A DNA stretch of 64,000 nt from Bog-257 sp963834135 (GTDB lineage Bacteria; Acidobacteriota; Terriglobia; Terriglobales; Acidobacteriaceae): contig CAWIAN010000013.1 of assembly GCA_963834135.1 (NCBI GenBank), positions 488,473-552,472 of the forward strand, in the 5' to 3' direction. The notes under the pieces were generated by a model. The model searched no databases, was not told the origin of the DNA, and saw only the letters and a program-made list of their open reading frames with translations. The stretch's first letter is position 1. Each line of letters opens with the position of its first letter. The position numbers and the translations under genes were made by a program. Below, piece by piece: positions 8,211 to 16,835 of this stretch.

Positions 8211-8681
8211 CTAATTCAGCCTGGCTCCAAGCTTGCGATCAACGCTGAATTTGCCAGGGCCGGAGCAGATCAGCCAGACGAAGAAAAGTATGTAGAGTGC
8301 TTCCGGAAGATACAGAAAGTTGTCGAGCCAGTTTAGCGGTGAAACGCTTTTGGGCAGCCCGGATAGCTTGGTGGTAAGGATAGCGACGGCCATATCGCCC
8401 AGCAGCGTAAGGCAGGCAAGGCTGGTCAGGAACCCGGCCATCAACATCAAACCGCCTACAAATTCGACGCTGGACACGAAATAAGTCATGACATGCGGGA
8501 AAGGGACGTTGGCTGCCACCAGCGTCTCATACATGGTTTGCGTCTGTGAGGGAACGAACAGTTTATTTGCGCCAGATATGGCGAAGAACAAGCCCAGCGC
8601 AACACGTACTATCAAGATCGCGTATTCCGCCAGTTCGCGGCTGCCGAACACCCCAAACCGGATCAAGCGTTGCCACGTCAT
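8211..8681 (-). CDS. DoxX family membrane protein
   Basis: 156 residues from ATG 8681, preceded by GGGGGTA. Four membrane helices; the first carries ARVALGLFF-like sequence (VRVALGLFFAISGANKL), the standard DoxX opening, and the second FVGGLMLMAGFLT matches the family's GxxLxxGxxT motif. DoxX-like proteins are small quinol-oxidase-associated or redox-related membrane proteins; the substrate is unknown in most. No neighbour suggests a partner. Confidence 0.85.
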   Translation of the reverse strand: MTWQRLIRFGVFGSRELAEYAILIVRVALGLFFAISGANKLFVPSQTQTMYETLVAANVPFPHVMTYFVSSVEFVGGLMLMAGFLTSLACLTLLGDMAVAILTTKLSGLPKSVSPLNWLDNFLYLPEALYILFFVWLICSGPGKFSVDRKLGARLN

Positions 8682-8868
8682 GTCTCGTACCCCCGGAAAA
8701 TCTAGCAATCATAAACTAGTGGTTCCTTCTGCCGCTTCTTGGGCTCGCTCATGTTGTCGAAAAACAATGGTGTTTCCCCGAAACCCGAGTACGTATTTTG
8801 TTGACGACTCGCGTCTCCGCAACCAAAATAACTGCCACAAGCTAGCTATCCTTGGCAAGGAGCTACCC

Positions 8869-9609
8869 ATGAAACGGTTCTGTATGCTGGCTATAGTTGC
8901 TGCGCTTAGTATTTCAATCTGCTACGCGCAGGACGACGACACATCTGGGAACCTCGCTGAGCGGGCACAGCCTGCTCCAACCAAACCAGCGGATAACGTA
9001 ATCAAGGGCTCTTTTCCCGTCCGACTGGAAAAGACGCTTGATTCCAGCAAGCTGAAGGCGGGCGACACGGTGATTTGCCGGGCGGTTACCCCCGTTCACT
9101 CCCGCAGTGGATTGACGATTCCCAGCGGTTCACGGGTCATCGGCCATGTGACCGAAGCTAAGGCGCGCGCGAACGGCGACGCGGACTCGATGCTGACGAT
9201 TGAATTCGACAAGCTGGAATATGCCAAGGGCGAAGAAGTCCCGATGAAGGGAACGTTCCAGGCGATTGCTCCAAGCTTGGGCGATCACGGCCCGGACATG
9301 GCCGCTGGACCGCATGAACTCGCAGTGTCTAGTCGCGGCGGAGCTAGCGGACTGGGATCTCCCGGCGCTGTGGATACGCCGCCACCCGCGCATGGCGGAT
9401 CGAACGCGCTATCGAGCGGCAGTATGCAAACCGGCGGCCCTGAAAGCGGCACTCCAATTCTGCAGTCCGATTCCAAAGGCGTCCTCGGATTGAAGAATCT
9501 GCAGATGGGTGCCGACGGTGCGCTCACCTCTACCGGAAAGGAAGTGAAACTCGATAGTGGACTGCAAGTCCTGATTCACGCCGAAATCGAAGCAGGATCA
9601 CGCAAATAG
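8869..9609 (+). CDS. Secreted protein of unknown function with Gly/Ser-rich linker
   Basis: 246 residues from ATG 8869 with AAGGAG eight bases upstream. Signal peptide to about residue 20 (ICYAQ). Residues 45-125 look like a beta-barrel segment: VRLEKTLDSSKLKAGDTV, LTIPSGSRVIGHV and LTIEFDKLEYAKG, reminiscent of the TrbI/VirB10-like or SH3-like modules of acidobacterial exported proteins that keep inhibitor-like or pilus-associated roles elsewhere. Residues 140-205 are low-complexity Gly/Ser/Pro. The role is unknown. Confidence 0.75.
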   Translation: MKRFCMLAIVAALSISICYAQDDDTSGNLAERAQPAPTKPADNVIKGSFPVRLEKTLDSSKLKAGDTVICRAVTPVHSRSGLTIPSGSRVIGHVTEAKARANGDADSMLTIEFDKLEYAKGEEVPMKGTFQAIAPSLGDHGPDMAAGPHELAVSSRGGASGLGSPGAVDTPPPAHGGSNALSSGSMQTGGPESGTPILQSDSKGVLGLKNLQMGADGALTSTGKEVKLDSGLQVLIHAEIEAGSRK

Positions 9610-9706
9610 GCTATTCTGTTCCGGCGTTGCCAGCTGGAACGCGTGTCCGCTAAAAACAGAGTTGTTCCAGGTTTGCTGCGGTACTGCTATTGTGTTTTTG
9701 CGGCAT

Positions 9707-10483
9707 TCATTGTGCCGGGATAGGTGTTTTCGTCGTGCCTACCGAACGATATTGCCCCTTACTGAATTCCTGGACATCTGGAACGCAACCCTTGTTTCCG
9801 GATACGCTTTCGGGGGAGCACACGTTAGGATGGCAAACATCATGGAAACCGCCGTGTTCGCTCACCAGCGGTAAAAGATCGTGGCAATTCCAGAATCCGT
9901 AACCGCTGCCAAGATCCTTCCACACGCCCGCGACCTTTCCAATGAGTACCTCCAGATCCTCTCCGTGGGCATACTCGTAGCACGAGACTGAGTACACGGG
10001 CGTTCCGTCGTCAGAGAGCGCGATAGCAGTTCCGTATCCATCATGGAGGTTGCAGCGTTTTAGCTTATGGAACACCTTGCTGGCGTCAGGAGGTAGCGGC
10101 TCCTGCGTCCCCACCGCGCAACTCGACAATATCTTGTCGTCCGGCGTTGGGCAGCCGTACCATCGGGCAGCCTCAGCGTAATCCTGGCTAACCCCTTGGC
10201 CATGAAAATACATGTCCCCAATCGCAAGCCGAGCGGCTGCATCGCCGGCTTCCGCAGCCTGGTGATACCAACGGATGGCCTCAACATAATTAGGTTGCGG
10301 CCTGTGCAGATATATCCATCCGAGTTCAGAGGCCGCCTTCGCATCACCATGTTCAGCTCGCGCGCGTAATGCGGTTAGCTTGTCTGACTCGGAAGACACA
10401 TTGTTCTGCGCGAAAGCAGCCTGCGCAGCCGGAGCGAGAAAGATAACTAGCAATGCTGCTGTGACATTCCTGGATAGCTTCAT
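9707..10483 (-). CDS. Secreted Sel1-repeat protein
   Basis: 258 residues from ATG 10483 (start MKLSRN, signal peptide to about 26). Residues about 45-115 hold two Sel1 repeats, with ASELGWIYLHRPQPNYVEAIRWY and ARLAIGDMYFHGQGVSQDYAEAARWY-type spacing (shown here in pieces). The C-terminal half is Cys-rich (eight Cys), suggesting disulfides outside the cytoplasm. Sel1 repeats are protein-interaction scaffolds. Its 3' end lies in a gene-free gap after the gene at 8869. Confidence 0.75.
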   Translation of the reverse strand: MKLSRNVTAALLVIFLAPAAQAAFAQNNVSSESDKLTALRARAEHGDAKAASELGWIYLHRPQPNYVEAIRWYHQAAEAGDAAARLAIGDMYFHGQGVSQDYAEAARWYGCPTPDDKILSSCAVGTQEPLPPDASKVFHKLKRCNLHDGYGTAIALSDDGTPVYSVSCYEYAHGEDLEVLIGKVAGVWKDLGSGYGFWNCHDLLPLVSEHGGFHDVCHPNVCSPESVSGNKGCVPDVQEFSKGQYRSVGTTKTPIPAQ

Positions 10484-10569
10484 TGAATGGACACGCGGAA
10501 TTCCCTCTGGTCTCGAACATCGCACCTGGTAACAATAGCTTTACTCTATGGGAAACAATATATATGTGA

Positions 10570-11654
10570 TCAACGAGAGGTGTCGTCGTCGATCCAGTAT
10601 TCGCGCCGGGAGACTAGCACCAACTGCTGGTGTCCCTTGGCCTCCACATGCAGCGCGTGCAGGCCGGGCATCGGCGTCGTTGGGCGGAAACTCACTACAT
10701 AGTAGTTAGGCACGTCGTTCGATAATGCGATGAGACCTGCCTTCAGGCTCTTGTCATCGTGGAAGTGGTGGAACTCACCTCCAGCGAGCTGCGCGACGAA
10801 TTCCGCAGTGTTCGTCCGCAGTGCGTTGCGTGAGGTAATAAATGCCATAGTGGCCAATCGAAGAGGCGGGGCCAGCTGGCTGATGCAGTCGAGCACCTGC
10901 TTGTTGTATTGGCCGTCGTACTCGGGATCGGCTCCATCTTTACTGAAACAGCCATGAGCGGGCCCGGGTTCGCTGCTGTTCAGCTTCGACGCTTCATGGG
11001 CGACCCCGATCCGGTACTGGAAAATGCAAAGCTGTAGATCTGCGTATTCGTGTCGCTGATGAGGCGTAAAGCTTCATTGAGCTTCGTCTTACTACCTTGG
11101 TCAATGGTTTCGCTCAGCAGCAGAATGGCACGGCGAGAGCTCGCAGGCTGTGTCTGAAGCTGTGTGACAGCTAGTGCTATGCCGTCCAGAATGGCTGCCC
11201 CCTGATCGCCCGGGTCAAGGTTCCTAAGCTGGTAGGAAGCCTCGGCTGTTTTCGGCGTAAATCGCATGAGCAGATGTGGCTTACTGTCGAAGCCGATGAG
11301 AGCAACCCGGTGGTCTACGTTGCCGATCAGTGCATCGAGGATCGAGTCGAGCTGGCCATAGTCAACAAGGTGTCGTGCTCCGGCGCCTCCGGTTTCGACG
11401 ACGATGGCCAATGCCAACGGCTGCGAGTCGGTGTCCTGATCAAGAGTGAGATGTTGCGGAACGCCGTTATCAGTAAGAAGAAAGTCGTCGGCGGTGAGTT
11501 GGAAAACGACTTCTCCTCCCTTGGTCTTCGCAAGGATAGGAACCTCAACCAAGTTTGAGCGCACGGTGAGGGTGGACTGATCTTTCTCGCCTTGTTGCGT
11601 GGCTCCAACAGCGGCGAGGGAGAGCAAGACGAGTAACGTGCACGCAGCTCTCAT
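10570..11654 (-). pseudogene. VWFA-related secreted protein, split by a one-base deletion
   Basis: The first frame (11654 to 10980) has a signal peptide and the acidobacterial VWFA opening: LTVRSNLVEVPILAKTKGG, LTADDFLLTDNG, then LALAIVVETGG and the Asp/Ser-bearing core. It runs into a stop after FSSTGSG. The continuation VAHEASKLN, then KQVLDCISQLAPPLRL and a C-terminal YYVVSFRP, is in another frame down to 10570. Joining them needs one base restored at the run of four C at 11004-11007 (plus strand); the total length, 3n+2, agrees. Related intact proteins are one chain. Either a sequencing error or a recent mutation. Confidence 0.8.
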
Positions 11655-11838
11655 AACGGAGCCTTCATTGTAATCGCGTCAGTGGACGAAGTCAGACCCA
11701 AACCCGTACGCAAGGAGGGTCTTATATGGAATCGCGGGACCACCCAGAACAGCATGAGACCCGGTGGCATCCTGCCGCTGCTCTGAACGGAGTTTCGTTG
11801 TGGAGATTCACCGTAACTGGAAAGACGCTAGGTTGAGC

Positions 11839-11870
11839 GGAAGGGCAGCAGGCGCCGCCCTTCCATTTTT
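11839..11870. terminator. Hairpin with T-run between genes
   Basis: GGAAGGGC (11839-11846) pairs with GCCCTTCC (11857-11864), followed on the plus strand by ATTTTT. It lies 17 bases past the stop of the minus-strand gene at 11881, but the T-run is on the plus side, so which transcripts it stops is unclear. Confidence 0.4.
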
Positions 11871-11880
11871 AAATATGCAG

Positions 11881-12456
11881 TTAGTGCTCAACCAGCAGCA
11901 AGCTATAAACCACCATCGATCCAGCAGGTTTCGTAGTGCTGAGGTTAAATTTGGGAGTAAACGTGATCTGCGTAACGTTGGTCCATGCCGCCGGGAATTT
12001 GAACAGCGTGGGCTTGGTCGTAAGGTTCCATTCCATGCTACCCAGGACCTTCGAATTGTTGTAAACGGTTACGATGACGGTGTTTTGCTCCCAACCTGCC
12101 GAGAGCGTCATGCTTATCGGCTGGAAGCCGCGGGTCTTCGTCGTCGTATACTCCCCTCTCAGAGCGATGGAGCCGCCGCAGTTGGCCGCAACATTGCAAT
12201 AAGGGCCACCAACGAACGAAACAGTGTTATGCGGTGTCGCAGGGTCCACCCAAAAGCCTGGGCCATCTCCGCTCCACAAGCCGGGTGTCACATACAGAAA
12301 GTTATCCCAGTACAAGCTGGTTCCAGATGGATAGTTGTCCGGCATGGCGGTCGGCACATTTACATAGTTCATTCCGCCAAAGTTGATATAAGTCTGAGCC
12401 TGAGCACATAGTGCAAGGACGGTTATAAAACCGACAAGCAGCACAATCCTTTTCAT
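11881..12456 (-). CDS. Small secreted protein of unknown function
   Basis: 191 residues with a clear signal peptide (MKRIVLLVGF to AQAQ, about 1-21). The mature part is Gly/Asn/Trp-rich and beta-like, with a single Cys pair (CNVAANC) near residue 90. It resembles small extracellular acidobacterial proteins of the choice-of-anchor sort, but no anchor is visible. I do not recognise a family. It is monocistronic, with about 500 gene-free bases upstream. Confidence 0.65.
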   Translation of the reverse strand: MKRIVLLVGFITVLALCAQAQTYINFGGMNYVNVPTAMPDNYPSGTSLYWDNFLYVTPGLWSGDGPGFWVDPATPHNTVSFVGGPYCNVAANCGGSIALRGEYTTTKTRGFQPISMTLSAGWEQNTVIVTVYNNSKVLGSMEWNLTTKPTLFKFPAAWTNVTQITFTPKFNLSTTKPAGSMVVYSLLLVEH

Positions 12457-12952
12457 AAAGTACCCCTGTTCTTTTCGGATTGTGGGTACAACCCGCCCCA
12501 GATCCAGTTTGATCCAGCATTGTCAGAGCGGATGTTCGCCAGCCTCATGGCAGTGACTGCTATTACATATTGAAAGCTCAGCTCCGACGAATGCTTTTTG
12601 AGTGATTGGGCCGGTATTGGCGAAGATCAGATTAGGCCGACTCTGGTCAGTCAGGAAACACCGGACTCTGGTTAAAGGTAGGAGCAGGTCAGCGTTCCCA
12701 CAAGGCGGCTAGTCGCTTCTCGAGGTAGGCTGAACGATTTCACTCTAGCACCAGAGCTAAGTGTGTCAATGGAAGATATGTGGTATCCATAGAGAACTTA
12801 GGTGTAATTAGGAGAGGAAATTGCGCGCAGCTTCATAGCTTTATCCCGCAACAGGCATTCACGGATAAGTTAGTTTTATTTTGGTACAACAGGAAGATTT
12901 TTAAATTTCCGTGTAGAGAATTATTCGCACAGCGATTCGCGGAACTCTTCTC
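12457..12952. other. Gene-free, relatively AT-rich stretch
   Basis: About 500 bases without a credible frame. The part 12750-12940 is clearly richer in A and T than the neighbouring genes. No repeat, tRNA or terminator recognised. Confidence 0.5.
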
Positions 12953-15900
12953 TTAGGAGCCTTGATAGCCTTTGGCGGCCTGGCGATAGACATCCTTCAG
13001 ATCGGAGCGATCCAGAACGCGCGAGGCACCGTCTTCCTTGCTGATGGACTCAAGAATATTGACGGCCTGACGGTAATGCGGAATGGCTTCCTTGGTCTTG
13101 CCGGAGTGCGCGAGAGCGCTGCCCAGCAGGAACTGCGCTCGCGCTTGCTCCACACGAAGTCCCAGTTTCTCAGCGCGGCCCACGGCGCTGTCCAGCTCTT
13201 CGCGGGCTGCGTCAGCCTGATTGGCGGCCAGTAAAGCTTCGCCAAGATAAATGGAAGCTCGTACCGAATCAGCCTTCAGGCCCATCATGTCGGTGTCTTG
13301 CTTGATCTTCTTCAGCGCGGCGATCGCCGATTGCGCGTGTCCCTGAGCCACGTCGAGCTTCGCCAGATCGAGTTTCGCAAGTACCAGCTGCTCGCGAATA
13401 TTGGCTTTGGTGGCGAGTTGCAGCGCCTTCTCGTACTGCTGGCGAGCCGAGGTGTAGTCTCCACTGTAGAAATAGCTGTCGCCAAGATAGTTGAGCGCTT
13501 CGGCGGTGCCCAGATCGTTCTTTACATCGCCGGCCAGCTTCAGAGCGGCTTCCAGATTCTTACGTCCTTCATCACCACGGCCCACGGCCGAGAGCGTGTG
13601 TCCATAGCCAGCCAGGGCAGCAACGTTCATGTAAGTGCGGTCACCCAACTGCTGGAAGATATTGACAGCTTCCTGCTGCGCCTTCAGGGCGGCATCGTAG
13701 CGACCTTGCGCTGCAAACAACGCGCCCATGTCAGCTGACTCGGTCGCGATTCCGTTCTTGTCGCCGGCGGCGCGATACGCTTCCAGAGCTTTCAAATACT
13801 GCGAGAGCGCGGTGTCGTACTGGCCGAGCTGCACGTTGGTTTGGGCCAGATCATGCAGGGCTTCCGTACCGTCCTGATTGAGGCGAGTGCGAATGTCGTA
13901 GGCCTGCTGGAAGTAAGTGAGCGCGTCCTGGAACTCGCCTTTATTGAAGTGCGCCACACCGATGTTCAGCAGTACGGTCGCCTGCGAGCTCTGATCCCCA
14001 CTGTCACGTGCAATCTGCAAAGCCTCGTTGGTGTACTGCAGCGACTGGTCGTTCTTTCCGTGATCGAGGTAATAGGCGCCCAGGCTCATCAGAGTCTGTA
14101 TGAGGCTGGACTTGTCGCCGATCGTGCGCTCCAGCTTGACGGCTTCCTCATAGCTGGCGAGCGCGGCCTTGGAGTCACCCATGGCATCCTGCACCTGGGC
14201 AAGCTGACCCAGGCTGCCCGCAATGCCACGCTGGTCGCCGATCTTGCGACGGATTTCCAGTGCCTGATTGAAATTGCGGACTGCGTCCTCCGGCTTATTC
14301 AGGTGCTGATACGCAATTCCCAGCGCCTGCAGAATCGAGCCTTTCTGCTCCTGGTTATCGAACTGAATGGCCAGGCTCAGCGCCTTGTTCAAGGGATCGA
14401 GAGCTGCTTGCGGATCACCGCTCCTGATATCGACCCGGCCGCTGGCCAGCAGCGCACTCACGTAGTTGGGATCGGCCGTCAGCAGCTTTGCGAGATAGCT
14501 CTTAGCCTGATCGTAATTGTTCGTGTCTTCATACAACTTGGCCAGGGCAAACTCGGCATCGGTGTCGTCGGGATTAACCTTCACCAACTCCTGATAGGCC
14601 GCGATGGCCTTCGTGGTGTCATGCGTCAGGCTGGCATGGCTGGCCTGAATGAGGAAGCGGTCTTGCGCGGGAAGGTTATCGCTGAGTTCAACGGCGCGCC
14701 GCGAGGCCTGTTCGGCCTTGTCGTCATATCCCATGGCGGCGTAGGTTTGAGCCAGCTTCGAGAACGCCATCGCGAAGTTCGGGTCCTGCGTCGTGGCATC
14801 CTCGAATTTCGTGACCGCTTGTGTGTATTGTCCGGCCCTGGCCAGCTGCGTGCCTTCGTCATAGGCCTTCAGCGCCGGAATGGACTGCGTAGTCACGTGC
14901 TGCGAGTGCGCTTGCAGCTCCTTCAGGATCGAAGGTGTCGAAGCCAACTTCTCGCGCATGTCACTGGCCAGCTTTTCCAGCGAGGCAAGCAGGTCGTTGT
15001 CGCTGGCGACACTGGTGCTGAGCGACACTTCCTGATCGTTCTTGAAATCGTGCACGGTCACGCTGATGCGCGTCTGCTGGCCAAACCTTTCGTACTTACC
15101 GGAGACGATGGTGTCGGCGTGGGTGAATTCCGCAATGCGGCGCAGGGTGGAAACATCGAGCGGCGACTCGGGCGATACGCCGAGATCATGCAAAACCTGC
15201 TGCAAACGATCCGGAGAAACCATGCGCAGGTGAGCAGAATGACCGATGTCGGAATTCAATGCGTCGGCAATCACCGATCCCATGGAGTTAAGGCTTGGGT
15301 CCCCGGTTGCGTTGTAGAAAGGAACGATCGCGAGTGACGTCACGGCGCCCTGCACGGTTCCAGAACCGCCGCCAGCGGCACCAGTACGGTAACGCACACC
15401 GATGACGGCTGCGACTGCCAAGAGCAGCGCGACTCCGCCGATCGCCAGCCACTTTATCGGGAGCTTCTTCGCCTGCGCAGCCCGCGCCCTGGAACCGCTA
15501 AGCACCGGATACGGATGGCTACCGCGGGACTTCTTACCCTGCCAGATCTCCAGTTCGTCGATCAGTTCCTGCACCGAACTGAAGCGATCTTCCGGATTGC
15601 GTTCCAGACACTTGCTGACCACGGCGCTGAGCGCTGGGGGAATCGACGTATCTACCTCCGCCAGCGGGATGGCGCGTTCCTGCGTGCGTTTCACCAGGCT
15701 GGCAATGGCGCTCTCGGCATGGAAGGGCATGAAGCCGGTCAGCAGTTCGTAGAAGATGAGGCCGACAGCGAACTGATCGGAACGCGCGTCGAGTTCCTTG
15801 CCCATCGCCTGCTCGGGCGACATGTATTCCATGGTGCCGACCATCATGCCGGTCTGGGTCATGCCATCGCCTTGCAGGGTTCGGGCCAGACCGAAGTCCA

Positions 15901-16651
15901 TGATGACGACGCGGCCGGAGCCGTCGCGCATGATGTTGCTGGGCTTCAGATCGCGATGGATTACGCCTTCGGCATGCGCCGCTTGCAGGCCCGCGCAAGC
16001 CTGCAGCATGATGTCCACGCCTTCTTCGGGCGACAGCTTGCCTTGTCCGAGCAAAATCGTGCGCAAGTCCTCACCTTCGATGAACTCCATGGTGATGAAC
16101 TTCACGCCGTCAGCTTCGTTCAGGTCGTAAATGCGAATGATGTTTCTATGCGTAACCTGCCGCGCCAAGACCAGCTCCTGCTTAAAGCGGGCCAGGATGG
16201 CGGGGTTGCCGGCAAGGTCCGGACGGATGACTTTCAATCCGACCACGCGCTCCACTTCCATGTCGCGCGCTTTGTAAACCGCGCCCATGCCGCCCATGCC
16301 GAGCATCTTGTGGATCTCGTAGCGGCCGCCCAGGACATCGCCCTCGCGGAAGATGGTTGCGCCAATGTGAGTGAAAATCGGGTGCGGCTGCGAGCCGGAA
16401 CTTCCGGGACGGGATGCAGTCCCACCAATCATGGTGAGGGCATCGGAGGGATTGCTTTCAGGAGTCTTGGGGGATGGAGGGAAGCTGCTGCTACCGCCTC
16501 CGGCCGAATCCGGCTTAGTCAGGTCGACACCGGGAAGAGTTGGGCCATCCGGATTGTAGGCAGGTTGGGGCATTGGGGCGGAGCTTTCCCCAGTAGACAC
16601 AGCAATTCCCTCAGGCGCGCGCCGCGCTGCTCCTTCTTGATCCCCAGCCAC
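12953..16651 (-). CDS. Membrane Ser/Thr protein kinase with FlgO/TolB-like domain and TPR array
   Basis: 1232 residues; GTG start at 16651 with GGAAGG and AGGG upstream. A Pro/Ser/Gly-rich stretch (1-100) precedes a PknB-type kinase (about 111-370) with intact GMGGMGAVYK loop, Lys140, HRDLKPSN (Asp234), DFG (Asp252) and SPE. One membrane helix at about 400-420 splits it from an outer part: a domain opening with SLAIVPFYNATGDPSLNSMG, typical of FlgO/TolB-N-like modules, and then some 12-14 TPRs to the C-terminus. Such kinases are common in Acidobacteria; the exterior TPRs may sense or scaffold an envelope partner (inference). Monocistronic. Confidence 0.9.
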   Translation of the reverse strand: MAGDQEGAARRAPEGIAVSTGESSAPMPQPAYNPDGPTLPGVDLTKPDSAGGGSSSFPPSPKTPESNPSDALTMIGGTASRPGSSGSQPHPIFTHIGATIFREGDVLGGRYEIHKMLGMGGMGAVYKARDMEVERVVGLKVIRPDLAGNPAILARFKQELVLARQVTHRNIIRIYDLNEADGVKFITMEFIEGEDLRTILLGQGKLSPEEGVDIMLQACAGLQAAHAEGVIHRDLKPSNIMRDGSGRVVIMDFGLARTLQGDGMTQTGMMVGTMEYMSPEQAMGKELDARSDQFAVGLIFYELLTGFMPFHAESAIASLVKRTQERAIPLAEVDTSIPPALSAVVSKCLERNPEDRFSSVQELIDELEIWQGKKSRGSHPYPVLSGSRARAAQAKKLPIKWLAIGGVALLLAVAAVIGVRYRTGAAGGGSGTVQGAVTSLAIVPFYNATGDPSLNSMGSVIADALNSDIGHSAHLRMVSPDRLQQVLHDLGVSPESPLDVSTLRRIAEFTHADTIVSGKYERFGQQTRISVTVHDFKNDQEVSLSTSVASDNDLLASLEKLASDMREKLASTPSILKELQAHSQHVTTQSIPALKAYDEGTQLARAGQYTQAVTKFEDATTQDPNFAMAFSKLAQTYAAMGYDDKAEQASRRAVELSDNLPAQDRFLIQASHASLTHDTTKAIAAYQELVKVNPDDTDAEFALAKLYEDTNNYDQAKSYLAKLLTADPNYVSALLASGRVDIRSGDPQAALDPLNKALSLAIQFDNQEQKGSILQALGIAYQHLNKPEDAVRNFNQALEIRRKIGDQRGIAGSLGQLAQVQDAMGDSKAALASYEEAVKLERTIGDKSSLIQTLMSLGAYYLDHGKNDQSLQYTNEALQIARDSGDQSSQATVLLNIGVAHFNKGEFQDALTYFQQAYDIRTRLNQDGTEALHDLAQTNVQLGQYDTALSQYLKALEAYRAAGDKNGIATESADMGALFAAQGRYDAALKAQQEAVNIFQQLGDRTYMNVAALAGYGHTLSAVGRGDEGRKNLEAALKLAGDVKNDLGTAEALNYLGDSYFYSGDYTSARQQYEKALQLATKANIREQLVLAKLDLAKLDVAQGHAQSAIAALKKIKQDTDMMGLKADSVRASIYLGEALLAANQADAAREELDSAVGRAEKLGLRVEQARAQFLLGSALAHSGKTKEAIPHYRQAVNILESISKEDGASRVLDRSDLKDVYRQAAKGYQGS

Positions 16652-16784
16652 TTCGCCCTACCTTCCCCGAATGAAACCAGCCTTGGGAGAGGCTTCGACT
16701 CAAAGCCATCTATCCAGAAAGTATACCCCGAGTCGGCGCCGTTTTCGCGGAATTTCGCGTCCCCGGGAATCGAATTGAGGCCCT

Positions 16785-16820
16785 AAAAAGTAGAGCCGGT
16801 ACCCTGATGGATACCGGCTC
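16785..16820 (-). terminator. Rho-independent terminator after the Ig-repeat lipoprotein gene
   Basis: On the minus strand GAGCCGGTATCC-ATCA-GGGTACCGGCTC, a 12-base stem with one G-T pair, followed by TACTTTTT, just past the stop at 16836. Confidence 0.85.
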
Positions 16821-16835
16821 GGCAAGCACCCGAAA

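Noticed and set aside
13841..15337. 498-codon plus-strand frame inside the kinase gene
   Set aside because: Shadow of the TPR region on the other strand; the minus-strand gene has complete kinase and TPR motifs.
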